A stretch of DNA of 64,000 nt, taken from contig JADJPR010000004.1 in the NCBI GenBank assembly GCA_016713135.1, positions 124,001-188,000 on the forward strand, in the 5' to 3' direction. This stretch comes from Rhodanobacteraceae bacterium (GTDB lineage: Bacteria; Pseudomonadota; Gammaproteobacteria; Xanthomonadales; SZUA-5). Both the position numbers and the translations under genes were made by a program. This document shows, in pieces, positions 9,337-19,053 of the stretch (the first letter of the stretch is position 1; each line of letters starts with the position of its first letter). Below the pieces are notes generated by a model. The model had not been told where the DNA came from, made no database searches, and saw only the letters and a list, made by a program, of their open reading frames with translations.

Positions 9337-11356
9337 ATGACTTCCCCCTACCCGCACCTGCTGTCGCCGCTGGACCTCGGCTTCACTCAGCTCCGCAACC
9401 GGGTGCTGATGGGGTCGATGCACACGGGCCTGGAGGACCGGGCGAAGGACTACGACAAGCTCGCGGCCTATTTCGGTGAGCGCGCGGCGGGGGGCGTGGC
9501 GCTGATCGTGACCGGCGGCATCGCGCCGTCGATCAACGGCTGGCTGGCACCGTTCGCGTCCAAGCTGTCGTGGCCGTGGGAGGTCAAGCGCCACCGCAAG
9601 GTCACCGCCGCGGTGCACGAACACGGCGGCAAGATCGCGATGCAGATCCTGCACGCCGGGCGCTATGGCTACCACCCGCTGTCGGTGTCGGCCTCCCCGA
9701 TCAAATCGCCGATCACCCCGTTCCGCCCGCGCGAGCTGAGCCGCAGCGGGATCGAAAACACCATCGAGGACTTCGTGCGCACCGCCGCCTACGCCCGGGA
9801 TGCGGGCTACGACGGGGTCGAGGTGATGGGCTCCGAGGGCTATCTGATCAACCAGTTCCTGGTGAAACGCACCAACCAGCGCACTGACGAATGGGGCGGC
9901 TCCTACGAGAACCGCATGCGTTTTCCCACCGAGATCGTGCGCCGCATCCGCGCCAAGGTCGGGCGCGACTTCATCATCGTCTACCGCCTGTCGATGCTGG
10001 ACCTGGTCGAAGACGGCCAGACTTGGGAAGAGATCGTGCAACTGGCCAAGGCCATCGAGGCCGCCGGCGCCACCCTGATCAACACCGGCATCGGCTGGCA
10101 CGAGGCGCGGGTGCCGACCATCGTCACCAGCGTACCGCGCGCGGCTTTCGCCTTCGTCACCGAGAAGATGAAGCGCGAGGTGACGCATCCCGCTGGTGAC
10201 CACCAACCGCATCAACATGCCGGACGTGGCCGAGAAGATCATCGCCAGCGGCCAGGCCGACATGGTGTCGATGGCGCGCCCGTTGCTGGCCGACGCCGCC
10301 TGGGTCAACAAGGCCGCCGCCAACAAGGCGCAGGAGATCAACACCTGCATCGCCTGCAACCAGGCTTGCCTGGACCATGTGTTCGAGAACCGCCGCGCCT
10401 CCTGCCTGGTGAACCCGCGCGCCTGCCACGAGACCGAGATCGTGGTGAAGCCGGCGACGCAGAAGAAGCACATCGCGGTGGTTGGCGCCGGCCCGGCCGG
10501 GCTGTCGGCCGCCACCACGCTGGCCGAGCGCGGCCACGCGGTGACGATCTTCGAGTCCGCCAGCGAGATCGGCGGCCAGTTCAACATGGCCAAGCAGATC
10601 CCCGGCAAGGAGGAGTTCCACGAAACCCTGCGCTATTTCCGCGTGCGCATCGCGTCACTCGGCATCGATCTGAAGCTCGGCACGCGCGCGGACGTGGCCG
10701 CGCTCAAGGGCTTCGACGAAGTGATCGTGGCCACCGGCGTCACCCCGCGCCGCCCCGGGTTCCCGGGCGAGGATCATCCCAAGGTGCTGAGCTATGTCGA
10801 TGTGCTCGCCGGCAAGGCGGCGGTGGGCGCCCGTGTGGCCATCGTCGGTGCGGGCGGCATCGGCTTCGATGTCGCCGAGTACCTGACGCACGAAGGGCAT
10901 TCGCCGACCATCGATCCGCCCGAGTGGTACCGCCAGTGGGGCATCGATGCGACGCTGTCCAGCCGCGGCGGACTGGCCAAGCCGCAGCCGGCCAAGCCGG
11001 CGCGGCAGGTCTACCTGCTGCAGCGCTCGGCCGGCAAGTTCGGCGAGCGGCTCAACAAGACCTCGGGCTGGGTCCATCGCGCCACGCTGAAGATGGCGCG
11101 GGTCGAGATGATCGGCGGCGTGAGCTACGAGGGTGTGGACGAGCGCGGCCTGAAGATCCGCACCGGCGAGGATGTGCGCACGCTGGAGGTCGACAACGTG
11201 GTGATCTGCGCCGGCCAGGAGCCGAACCGCACTCTGCACGACGAACTGGTCGCCGCGGGGATCAAGGTTCACCTGATCGGCGGCGCGCACACCGCGGGCG
11301 AACTCGACGCCAAGCGCGCCATCGACCAGGGCACGCGGCTGGCAGTTACCCTCTGA
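9337..11356 (+). CDS. fadH: NADPH-dependent 2,4-dienoyl-CoA reductase, frameshifted
   Basis: Reads as one FadH protein of about 672 residues if one extra base near 10186 is removed. The first frame carries the FMN-binding TIM barrel ('NRVLMGSMHTGLED', 'GSEGYLINQFL'). The second frame resumes at 'LVTTNRINMPDV' with the 4Fe-4S cysteines in CIACNQAC plus the later CLVNPRAC, then the FAD motif VGAGPAGLSAA and an NAD(P) motif VGAGGIG. It reduces 2,4-dienoyl-CoA in oxidation of polyunsaturated fatty acids. At the break GTG ACG is followed by C then ATC CCG, where homologues encode an uninterrupted VTIPLVTTNRI-like stretch. Everything else is intact, so sequencing error is as likely as mutation. The 3' end overlaps the next, converging gene by 11 bases. 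Confidence 0.88.
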
Positions 11357-12197
11357 GTTTCTCCGACACCACCCGCGCCACTGAGAAGTCGCCGCTGTCC
11401 AGGCGACGCTGCAGCGCCGCCACGGCGCGCGGCATCCACCACAGCGAGAACAGCCCGAAACCGATGCGGAACAGGTAGATCGCGGCAAACAGCATGAGCA
11501 GGCCGGCGTGGCCGAAGCTGAGCGGCAGCCACACGAGGACCAGCAGGCCGAGGTAGAACATCACCACGTTGCCGGACTCGGCCACGATCATCACCTCGCC
11601 CGGCGGACGCGAGCGCGCGCGCCACACGCCGTGGAGGGCGTTGAGCAACCGCAGGGCAGCGTCGCCGGCCAGCAGATGCAGGAACCAGGGCTCGGCGAGC
11701 ACTGCCGCCAGCGAACTCAGGCCGATCGGCTCGATTGCCGCTGCGGTGGCAGGGACCATGAACACGCTGACCACCAGTCCCATGCCCATGACGCCGAGCG
11801 GCCCGAGCGTGCCGGCGCGCGGGGTGCGCATGCCGGTGCCGTCCTCCAGGCCATCGACGATCCCGACGATCTCGCCGGCTTCGCCGTCGCGCGCATGGCT
11901 GGCTTCCATCCAGCGCCGCGCCAGCGGCAGCCGCACCCAGTCCAGCGCCAGCGTCACTGCCGCATCGAAGATCATGAACACCATCATCGAGGCCGGCGAC
12001 CACCCGAGTGCCAATGCGCCGAAGATCGGCATCGCGCCCGCCACGGTGAGCGCGGTCGCCCGCGCGCGCACCTCCGCCAGCCCGATCTCCCGGTAATAGG
12101 CCAGCGCCGCCGGACCGCGCCGGCGCACCTTGTCGATGTCCTGCGGCGTGATCTTCACCGCACCGCTGCGCCGCGCGCGCTCTGCCCTGCTGCTCAT
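11346..12197 (-). CDS. Polytopic membrane protein, family not identified
   Basis: 283 residues with about six hydrophobic segments (near 48-66, 70-88, 135-155, 160-182, 218-236 and 240-258). The N-terminus is basic and soluble and includes 'DIDKVRRRGPAALAYYREIG'. I do not recognise a catalytic motif. It resembles DUF6498-type proteins only in general layout, and I do not assert that match. It lies convergent to fadH with a small 3' overlap and stands alone. Confidence 0.7.
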   Translation of the reverse strand: MSSRAERARRSGAVKITPQDIDKVRRRGPAALAYYREIGLAEVRARATALTVAGAMPIFGALALGWSPASMMVFMIFDAAVTLALDWVRLPLARRWMEASHARDGEAGEIVGIVDGLEDGTGMRTPRAGTLGPLGVMGMGLVVSVFMVPATAAAIEPIGLSSLAAVLAEPWFLHLLAGDAALRLLNALHGVWRARSRPPGEVMIVAESGNVVMFYLGLLVLVWLPLSFGHAGLLMLFAAIYLFRIGFGLFSLWWMPRAVAALQRRLDSGDFSVARVVSEKLRG

Positions 12198-12287
12198 GGC
12201 CGGTTGTTCCGTCTGCCCTGGTGCCGGAAACGATTGCGGGCAGCGGATGCGGACATTGCGGGCACCCGCAGGCCCGGCAACGCGACC

Positions 12288-13664
12288 TCAGGGCGGTGTT
12301 TCGAACCCGTCCGCAAGCAATGCATCCGGCACGCTGTTGACCACTCGCGCCAGCATCAGGTCGATGTTGGTCGGGCCGTCGCTGACGCGCGTCAGTCCCA
12401 CGCACAGGATGCCATCGGCCTCGACCAGCGCGTAGTTGCACTCGTTGCTGCCGCCCAGGACAGCGCCTGGCAGCGGCGCGCGGATAAACTCGGCGGCGGC
12501 GCTGAACATCGGATCGCGCGGCTGCGCCAGCGAGGGCGCGGCCGGATAGCGGATCAGCGCGCCGTACTGGATGCCGTCCAGGCGCAGGCTGTAGGCCAAC
12601 ACCACCTTGTTGTCCAGCTGCACGCTGAGCAGGTTGTCGCAGCCCTGGTGCGCGAACACCCCGGGATAGGTTTCCGATACGCCGCCGGTCAGGGCTCCGT
12701 TCGCGCTGTACCTGCGATAGGCGAGCGTGCTGCCGCCGCTGCGGTAATCGATGCTGACATGCGCGATCTCGCCATCCGGCCGCAGCGCGATGCGCGGGCA
12801 GGAAAACAGCACCTCGCCGGGGTCGACGCGAAAGCCAGGCGCGCTGAGCACTACGTTCGCGCCGGTGCAGGCGGCGCAGAAAGTCGGATCCAGGGTGCCG
12901 AAGGGAGTCAGGCGCGCGATCAGGTTGTAGCGCAGCCCATCCGTCAGTGTGGCCTGCCCGGCGATCAGGTAGCCACCGTCCTCGGTGGGCGCCACGCTCT
13001 GGATCAGGTTCAGCCGAACGGCGGCCTCGTTGATGACGAAGTAACCCTCGCCGAAGTTCTCGTCGAGCGTGCCGTTGCTGAGGAAGCGCGAGCAGAAGCC
13101 GATCAAGGGGCCATCCGGCAGCCGGCCGTCGCCGCAGATCACCACGTCGCCATCGGCCTCTACATGCATGGCATTGAGGAAGCTGGTGGTGGTCAATGGC
13201 GCCAACGTGGCCACGCCCGCGTTGCCCCAGGTCTCATCCAGCCCCGCATAGTCGGGCGGCAAGACCTTCAGCACATAAGCCTGGGCGACCCCGCTGGCGC
13301 TGGAGGTGCCACCGATGTAGAGCGCGCCCGCGTCGTCCATGCCAAAGCCGCGCGTCGGTGGATCGATGACGCCGTTGCTGAAATCGAGGGCGAACTCCTG
13401 CGACGCCAGCAGCGTGTTGCCGTCGGCCGAGAACACCGCCGTGATCGCCCTTTGTGCTCCCGACTGCTGCCCCTGCAGAGCGACCAGCAGCCGCCCATCC
13501 GACAAACGCGCGGCGTACTGGCCACGCTCATTGGTCGGCACCCCGCCGATCGGGACGGTGTCCAGATAGCGAAAGCCGTTCGCGCCGAAACTCGTGTCCA
13601 CGTCCCCATCCTGCAGGGCGTGCGCGCTGCCGGCGATCAGCAGCAGTGAGAACAGGATGCGCAT
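12288..13664 (-). CDS. Secreted delta-60-repeat-like protein with 'ADGFE' C-terminus
   Basis: 458 residues: signal peptide (about 1-16, ending AHA), then repeats typical of delta-60/beta-propeller proteins, 'LDGDVDTSFGANGFRYLD'-like at the start, 'DETWGNAGVATL' and 'TLDENFGEGYFV' and 'LDPTFC' later. Such repeats build propellers in exported proteins of unknown role. The C-terminus 'ALLADGFETPP' shares the FADGFE-like tail found on two other secreted proteins in this window. It is probably exported or surface-linked. Confidence 0.75.
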   Translation of the reverse strand: MRILFSLLLIAGSAHALQDGDVDTSFGANGFRYLDTVPIGGVPTNERGQYAARLSDGRLLVALQGQQSGAQRAITAVFSADGNTLLASQEFALDFSNGVIDPPTRGFGMDDAGALYIGGTSSASGVAQAYVLKVLPPDYAGLDETWGNAGVATLAPLTTTSFLNAMHVEADGDVVICGDGRLPDGPLIGFCSRFLSNGTLDENFGEGYFVINEAAVRLNLIQSVAPTEDGGYLIAGQATLTDGLRYNLIARLTPFGTLDPTFCAACTGANVVLSAPGFRVDPGEVLFSCPRIALRPDGEIAHVSIDYRSGGSTLAYRRYSANGALTGGVSETYPGVFAHQGCDNLLSVQLDNKVVLAYSLRLDGIQYGALIRYPAAPSLAQPRDPMFSAAAEFIRAPLPGAVLGGSNECNYALVEADGILCVGLTRVSDGPTNIDLMLARVVNSVPDALLADGFETPP

Positions 13665-13733
13665 GCAGGCTCCGCGGGTGATGATCGATCCCGCACATAC
13701 GCTGTCGCGCCGCGCCGCCTGACATCCGGTGCG

Positions 13734-14243
13734 TCAGCCGTCCGCGAGCAGGCCCTCGTACAGGGCCAGGTCCGCCGCCGAATGGCAGCAGAAGATCACC
13801 TCGCGCACGCTGCCGCCCGCGGCCACGGCTGCGCGCACGGCCGCCAGCGCCACGTCAGCCGCCGGTTCCCGCGGGTAGCCGTAAACCCCGGTGCTGATGC
13901 ACGGAAAGGCCACGCAGTGCATCCCGCGCGACTGCGCGATCGCGAGCGAACGCCGGTAGCAGGACGCCAGCAAGTCCGCCTCCCCATGACCACCGCCGCG
14001 CCACACCGGCCCCACGGTATGAATCACCCAACGCGCCGGGAGGCGATAGCCGCGCGTCAGCTTGGCATCCCCGGTGTCGCAACCGCCGAGCAGCCGGCAC
14101 TGCTGCACCAACTCCGGCCCCGCCGCCCGGTGGATCGCCCCATCCACCCCGCCGCCACCCAGCAAAGACGAATTGGCCGCATTGACGATGGCGTCCACCG
14201 CCAGCGTGGTGATATCCGCCTGGACAGCGCGCAGCAGGGTCAT
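13734..14243 (-). CDS. Macrodomain protein (O-acetyl-ADP-ribose deacetylase-like, YmdB type)
   Basis: 169 residues in a single macrodomain. The ADP-ribose-binding 'DAIVNAANSSLLGGGGVDGA' and the conserved 'CISTGVYGYP' loop are both present. YmdB enzymes deacetylate O-acetyl-ADP-ribose and can modulate RNase III. I choose the ATG at 14243 (MTLLRAVQADITTLAVD), the family-typical start; an upstream ATG would add 10 non-family residues. It is the last core gene before the repeat-rich island. Confidence 0.9.
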   Translation of the reverse strand: MTLLRAVQADITTLAVDAIVNAANSSLLGGGGVDGAIHRAAGPELVQQCRLLGGCDTGDAKLTRGYRLPARWVIHTVGPVWRGGGHGEADLLASCYRRSLAIAQSRGMHCVAFPCISTGVYGYPREPAADVALAAVRAAVAAGGSVREVIFCCHSAADLALYEGLLADG

Positions 14244-14309
14244 CGGCGTCTCCGGGAAAGCAGGTCCAGGCAAAGTCTGGGACAGCCATCACCGCGCGCC
14301 AAGGCTCCA

Positions 14310-14549
14310 GCCGAGGGCGATTCCCCGAGAGTGTCCGCACCAAGCACGGGCGCATCAGGGGGCAACCGCCCGCCGTTCTCCGGCGCCTGGGAATGGACGC
14401 CCCAGTGGACCGACCTCGTACGCGCGGTCGAGCCGGAGCAAGGATTCTGTCGTGTCATCGGCAGCAAGGGAGCGCTGGTCGACAAGGCTGCGGAGATCGG
14501 CCAGCGTTGGCTGCGCGGCCTAAGCGTGGCTCGCTCGCTCGCGAACTGA
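14310..14549 (+). pseudogene. RAYT transposase remnant (3' end, internally deleted)
   Basis: The end translates to 'VEPEQGFCRVIGSKGALVD' and finishes ARSLAN, nearly identical to the C-terminus of the three longer RAYT copies. The left part matches an earlier region of those genes ('GCCGAGGGCGATTCCC'), and about 130 bases between the two are missing. The N-terminal HUH domain is absent, so it is inactive. It is the leftmost mark of the RAYT-bearing island. Confidence 0.85.
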
Positions 14550-14700
14550 TCGGCAACACCCAGCCATACTCGGCGCCGCGGGCGCCTGGGCGTGTTGCTG
14601 CCGCCAGTTCCAAGGCGTTGAATCCGGGTGCTTATTGGCGGCGCAATCGTCCTCCTGGGCTTCATGACTGAGAACGAATTGCTGGGTGTCCTCCGCTATT
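14550..14700 (+). repeat. RAYT 3' flank with one GGTGTCC-type repeat
   Basis: This block follows every RAYT copy: GGCGCCGCGGGCGCCTGGGC, then a TTGAATCC..GGTGCTT unit, then GAACGAATTGCTGGGTGTCC. It marks the right end of the mobile module. The same order recurs after 17681 and 21839 and, inverted, beside 57775. Confidence 0.8.
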
Positions 14701-14796
14701 TTTCCGCCTTAAAACACGGCCTGTTAAGCTCGCCAGTTGCTTCCTGCACTCAAATAGCGCGGGACAACCTGTTTCGCGGGCGGCTTGAACGCACAG

Positions 14797-15048
14797 TCAA
14801 TTATCTTTACCTGGTGCACCCTTTCCGACAAGAAACCCTGCAACTGCTCCCAATAGCCCAAACACCGCAGAAGCGTTATTTGGGCTGCTTACGACTAATG
14901 CTGAGAAATCACCCAAGAAGGCTACGACTGTAAATCCAACCATCTGGATCCCTCCTGCACCGTACTTACTTCCGCTCTTGCTGAGTAAAACCACTTCCGA
15001 AACTACAGTGGCGACGAACGCAATCACAAGCAAGAGTCCGCTGTCCAT
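14797..15048 (-). CDS. Small hydrophobic membrane protein
   Basis: 83 residues, with about three hydrophobic stretches (4-22, 33-51, 60-76) and a short charged tail (GKGAPGKDN). TTTGGAG lies 9-15 bases upstream of the ATG. Base composition is lower in GC than the core genome, as in the rest of the island. No family recognised. A GTTAAGT/ACTTAAC inverted pair sits upstream at 15065-15112, but it is oriented the wrong way for a simple attC. Confidence 0.5.
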   Translation of the reverse strand: MDSGLLLVIAFVATVVSEVVLLSKSGSKYGAGGIQMVGFTVVAFLGDFSALVVSSPNNASAVFGLLGAVAGFLVGKGAPGKDN

Positions 15049-15410
15049 TTTTCATTCTCCAAATGTTAAGTTTTCCATGGCGGCCTACGAATACCGCGAT
15101 CGCTCACTTAACCTCGTGAACTAAGGCGGCTTCGATGTGCTTCTCGGCGACTTACTACGCCTCTAGACGGGTTCAGCTGCCACCTGCGGAAAGTCTTCCT
15201 GCACTCGCGTCTTGCAGCGGGTGGGAGCGTAGCCGCGCAACCGCTCTCGCAAACCCGCGCGACGCCAGTCTTTCGGAACCTGTTGGACACGCGCGAGATG
15301 AAGATTTCATTGGATCTGTCTAACTCTGGCATACTCAAGTTGGCGGCCGATGGAAAAATCGTCAATCGCCTCATGAAAAGGGTTATCAAGAAATCAAGTG
15401 GTTATCAGAA
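15049..15410. other. Gene-free stretch in the island
   Basis: No convincing gene. A short plus-strand reading frame (15298-15453, about 51 codons, opening MKISLDLSNSGILK) runs into the 3' end of the convergent phosphoesterase; it has no family match I know. An inverted GTTAAGT/ACTTAAC pair occupies 15065-15112. Confidence 0.4.
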
Positions 15411-16454
15411 TCATTTCTTCCCACGAATCCTCATCACTGCGGCGCGCCTCTGAGCAGCCGCGCGCGATGTGGAAAGTGACTGCACTTCTGCCATGGCCAT
15501 GGCCAGTTTTCCCGTGCCAAAGTCCAGGATTCCTGATGTGTCGACCTCGCCTCGGCGATACAAAAATATCTTCGCTTCCTTGGTGTTGAAGTCGATCACT
15601 CCGTAGCGGCGTGAACTAAAGGGCACTCGCACAGCGGACGAGACAACTTCAGTCGTCTTTGTGTTGGGATGCTGATGCAGCCGATTCTTATGAATGTCCC
15701 CACCGAGATATAGCGCCACCTTGTTCTTCAACGCGGGCTGGAGGCGTTTGATGTAGAAGTCGGTGTAATAGTCCCAAGCCTGGTCACTAGCGCCAGAGAG
15801 GGTCGAACCAGAAATTATCAGTATGGGGCGCTGCGCTTGCTTGATCTCGTTCAACAACCACGCCTCCTGTGTAGCTCCGAGGAGACTCGCGGTATTGGTT
15901 GCGCCTGACCCATCCCATCGTTCCCGGTAGTAGCGCCCATCGCAAACAAGCACTCGAAACGGGTCCAGGTCAAAAGCGTTGTACGTTTCCTGATCGGCGA
16001 ACGGGTGGTCGAGAAGCGATTGAACTCCGAGCGGGATCGCGGGCAGGGCGGCAGGAAGAGGTCGTAAATTCAAGGCTTGAAAGTAGTGATGAAACAACAC
16101 CCGTGCAATGCGGCGCTTCTTGGGGACATCGTGCTTCGTGTCCGCGCCGTAGCAGTTGTTCCAGCAGAAGTCGTGGTCATCCCAGGTGCCAATGACCTGT
16201 CCTGCGGGGATCGAATTTGCCAAGGCACGTAGACTGCGAGTATGGAACTGCTCCCGATAGCGTTCGAACAATTCTGTCGCGAATTTTTCGACGGTCCAAC
16301 CCGCCGGCGCACCCAGAGTCGGGAAGTAGTCGAGGTAGACATTGTCGCCACCGAGCAGCAACCAGTCGGGGCGGTGGGCGAGAGCATCGGCCCACACCGA
16401 CATTCCATTTTTGCCGTCGTGCATCATGCACGAACCGAACACCAAAGTCGTCAT
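15411..16454 (-). CDS. PhoD-like metallophosphoesterase
   Basis: 347 residues, no signal peptide. Metal-binding motifs of the PhoD family are present: 'FGSCMMHDG', 'LLGGDNVYLDY', 'GTWDDHDF.WNN' and the late 'YLGGDIHKNRLH'. PhoD enzymes are phosphodiesterases/phosphomonoesterases; the lack of a Tat signal suggests a cytoplasmic or unusual role. It differs strongly from the exported PhoD at 34030. Composition is closer to the island than to the core, so acquisition is possible. Confidence 0.85.
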   Translation of the reverse strand: MTTLVFGSCMMHDGKNGMSVWADALAHRPDWLLLGGDNVYLDYFPTLGAPAGWTVEKFATELFERYREQFHTRSLRALANSIPAGQVIGTWDDHDFCWNNCYGADTKHDVPKKRRIARVLFHHYFQALNLRPLPAALPAIPLGVQSLLDHPFADQETYNAFDLDPFRVLVCDGRYYRERWDGSGATNTASLLGATQEAWLLNEIKQAQRPILIISGSTLSGASDQAWDYYTDFYIKRLQPALKNKVALYLGGDIHKNRLHQHPNTKTTEVVSSAVRVPFSSRRYGVIDFNTKEAKIFLYRRGEVDTSGILDFGTGKLAMAMAEVQSLSTSRAAAQRRAAVMRIRGKK

Positions 16455-16498
16455 TTTGTACTCCCGGTAGTGCCTGATCTCTATGTCTCGTCAAGGAG

Positions 16499-16664
16499 CG
16501 ACTTCTCGCACCAGAAAAGCGAGGACACGGAAAAAGCGAGGACACGCGCACACGCAGAAAGGAGAGCAGAAAAAGCGAGGACACGCGCAAATTGGCGGCT
16601 TTCCAACACGGACGTCAGTACTTTCCGACAGCGCGCGCTCGCCGTCTCGGCAACGCTACTTCCC
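16499..16664 (+). repeat. RAYT 5' flank with inverted GCGAGGACAC repeats
   Basis: Three copies of GCGAGGACAC, the reverse complement of the GTGTCCCCGC motif on the other side of the gene, lie ahead of the RAYT start. The segment continues GCGCAAATTGG and CTTTCCGACA, and is shared with the other full copies (20731-20822, and inverted at 58789 onward). The RAYT is thus bounded by the same repeat in opposite orientation. Confidence 0.8.
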
Positions 16665-17681
16665 ATGACGCAAGCCCGCTCCCTGCTGGTCCCCGCCAAC
16701 GCACACGGTGTCTATCACTGCGTCTAGCGTTGCGTGCGTCGGGCGTGGCTGTGCGGGCGTGATCCGCTCACGGGCGCGGATCACGAGCATCGCCGGCAGT
16801 GGGTCGAAGACCGCCTGGCGCAACTCGCGGACCTCTATGCCGTTTCCATCTGGGGCTACGCGGTGATGAGCAATCACCTGCATGTGGTGATCGAGATGCA
16901 TGCCGACGTCGCGCGGGACTGGAGCCCGGACGACGTCGCCGTCCGCTGGCTGGGGCTCTATCCGCCGGAGGAAGGCCAATTCGAAGCGGCAAAGGCGCAG
17001 ATCGTCGGTAACAACGACCGCTTGGGCGTGCTGCGTTCGCGGCTCTGCAGCCTTTCCTGGTTCATGAAGTCGCTGAGCGAGCCCATCGCCCGGCGGGCAA
17101 ACGTCGAGGACCACTGCAAGGGCCGGTTCTGGGAGGGTCGCTTTCGGTCCCAGGTGCTGGTCGACGAGACCGCCGTGCTGTCGGCGATGACCTACGTGGA
17201 CCTGAACCCGATCCGCGCCGGCATGACCGCAGACCTTGAGGGCTCCGTTCACACCAGCATCCTCAAGCGCATCCGGGTCATCGAGTCCGTATCCCTTTTG
17301 GAGTCACCGCGGCCCGCGGCCGAGGGCGATTCCCTACGTGCGCCTGCCAAGAGCCCGCGCGGTCCGGTGCTCGCGCCGGTACTGGGTATTCGCGGACTGT
17401 CGGTGACGGCACTCTCCAGCACCGAGTACATCGAACTGGTCGACATCACCGGCCGCCAATGGCACTCCACCAAGCGCGGTCGGATCACTGGGCAACCGCC
17501 CGCCGTCCTTCGGCGCCTGGGAATGAATGCCTCTGAGTGGACCGACCGCGTACGCGCAGTCAAACCAGAGCAAGGATTCTGTCGCGTCATCGGCAGCGAA
17601 AGTGCGCTCCTCGACAAAGCCGGCGAGATCGGCCAGCGCTGGCTGCGCGGCCTGGGCGTGGCTCGTTCGCTCGCGAACTGA
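16665..17681 (+). pseudogene. RAYT transposase copy interrupted by an amber codon
   Basis: Full-length RAYT frame except for TAG at codon 21 (16725-16727), where the other copies have serine (TCC or TCG); one base change explains it. Downstream the frame is open to the normal ARSLAN end, including the HUH motif SNHLHVVIEM and the 'YVDLNPIRAGM' segment. Restart at an internal ATG (16734-type GTG/ATG) would remove the first strand of the catalytic fold. Probably inactive, though recently so, since no other lesions are seen. Confidence 0.88.
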
Positions 17682-18031
17682 GCGGCGACACCCAGCCACT
17701 TTCGGCGCCGCGGGCGCCTGGGCGTGTTGCTGCCGCCAGTTCCAAGGCGTTGAATCCAGGTGCTTTTTGGCGGCGAAATCATGCTCCTGGGCTTCATGAC
17801 TGTGAACGAATCGCTGGGTGTCCCCGCTTTCGAATCGCTGGGTGTCCCCGCTTTTACGAACGAATCGCTGGGTGTCCCCGCTTTTGCCTTGAATCCGGGT
17901 GCTTTTCGGCGGCGAAATCATCCTTCTGGGCTTCATGACTCCGAACGAATCGCTGGGTGTCCCTGCTTTTGCGAACGAATCGCTGGGTGTCCCCGCTTTT
18001 CCGAACGAATCGCTGGGTGTCCCCGCTTTTG
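17682..18031 (+). repeat. Array of a 30-bp GGGTGTCC repeat after RAYT
   Basis: GAATCGCTGGGTGTCC occurs at 17807, 17832, 17862, 17946, 17976 and 18006. Spacing is exactly 30 bases between several of them, giving a unit GAACGAATCGCTGGGTGTCC plus CCGCTTTT. A second unit (TTGAATCC..GGTGCTTTT, then GGCGGCGAAATCAT) is interleaved at 17751 and 17889. The array abuts the stop codon of the next cassette gene. There are no spacers, so it is not a CRISPR. Confidence 0.88.
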
Positions 18032-18033
18032 TA

Positions 18034-19044
18034 CTACTTTTCAACCAGATCGTCCTGGCGATTCGGGAGGCTCCTCCCATTCCTCCTTTCCCCGCTCCCG
18101 TCCCTCACTTGACCCATCACTATGAGACTAACAAATAGACTGTAATAGAGAAACACTATCGCAATCTCAAACACCGACAGCAAAAGCCCCAAACCATAAA
18201 TCGGCTTAATCCAGCCTGCAGATTTGCCAAGACCACCAAGAGCCCACTGAAGCATGAAGTACTTCATTGGGACGTATGGCTTGGCACGCAACTGAACGTT
18301 CTGCTCTGCCAAATCATCGTAACGCATCACGGTCTTTGGAAATAGGCCCGAAATATAATCCGCAATATCTGACGACCTTGCACCCGCATTCGACCGAAGT
18401 CTTTTGAAGAACTCACTGGAGTGACCAGTGCGATGGCTCGCAACAGCAACAGAGCGGCCACCCTCCATGATCTCAATCTTGAAATTGTAACGATCCCCTT
18501 CCCCCAAGGGTCGCTGCTGTTGCGCTATCTGCTCCACAATTTTCAAATCTCGGCCACCTACACTAATGAGGCAACTATGTCCGTAACCAAGAACCAATTG
18601 GACACAAGTCGCCTGGAGTTCTTTATCGACACTGAGCTCAACGAGCAACTCCCGCCAGGGCCTTGCACCCGCCAAAGCATCACTGAGAGTAGCCTCGAGA
18701 TCACTCCGAAGTCGCTGGCCGAAAGACTGCTCGATCTCGTAATCGTCAGGAGTCAAATTGTACAAAAAATAATGCGCCGATCCAATAAACTGGCCGAATA
18801 TAGCCGCCACTATCGCAAGAATCAGAAAATTGTCAGATCTGGAAAGCGCGTGCTTCCAGCTATTGCGCCAGGCGCTTATTATCACGGCAAATGCGCAAAC
18901 TGAAGCGCAAAGCCATTGCACCGACCACTCTAGAAATATTGTATGCCGGGACGCTGTCCACGCGACCGGGAAACCAAACGCAAAACCAATCGATCCAGCG
19001 ACCAGGGACCGCTTCAGGATGCGTCTTGCCGTATGACTTATCAT
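18034..19044 (-). CDS. Integron-cassette membrane protein, unknown function
   Basis: 336 residues. Hydrophobic segments near 14-30, 42-58, 73-90 and close to the C-terminus (about 290-315) flank a soluble middle of about 180 residues that includes 'GYGHSCLISVGGRDLKIVEQ'. No family recognised. Its ATG lies two bases after a GTTAGGC core (reverse strand), which marks the start of an integron cassette. The 3' end meets the RAYT repeat array directly, so the last residues may have been altered by that insertion. GC is clearly lower than in the core. Confidence 0.65.
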   Translation of the reverse strand: MISHTARRILKRSLVAGSIGFAFGFPVAWTASRHTIFLEWSVQWLCASVCAFAVIISAWRNSWKHALSRSDNFLILAIVAAIFGQFIGSAHYFLYNLTPDDYEIEQSFGQRLRSDLEATLSDALAGARPWRELLVELSVDKELQATCVQLVLGYGHSCLISVGGRDLKIVEQIAQQQRPLGEGDRYNFKIEIMEGGRSVAVASHRTGHSSEFFKRLRSNAGARSSDIADYISGLFPKTVMRYDDLAEQNVQLRAKPYVPMKYFMLQWALGGLGKSAGWIKPIYGLGLLLSVFEIAIVFLYYSLFVSLIVMGQVRDGSGERRNGRSLPNRQDDLVEK

Positions 19045-19046
19045 TG

Positions 19047-19053
19047 GCCTAAC
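19047..19053 (-). other. attC core site (R') at a cassette boundary
   Basis: GTTAGGC on the minus strand, matching the GTTRRRY consensus, immediately ahead of the membrane-protein gene. The rest of the attC could not be paired, so the upstream cassette end is probably damaged. Confidence 0.6.

Noticed and set aside
15065..15112. Possible attC near the small membrane-protein gene
   Set aside because: GTTAAGT and ACTTAAC are in the reverse order for an attC and enclose only 34 bases without arms.
17804..18030. CRISPR-like array
   Set aside because: Units are 30 bases with no unique spacers and no cas genes; it is a direct tandem repeat linked to RAYT.
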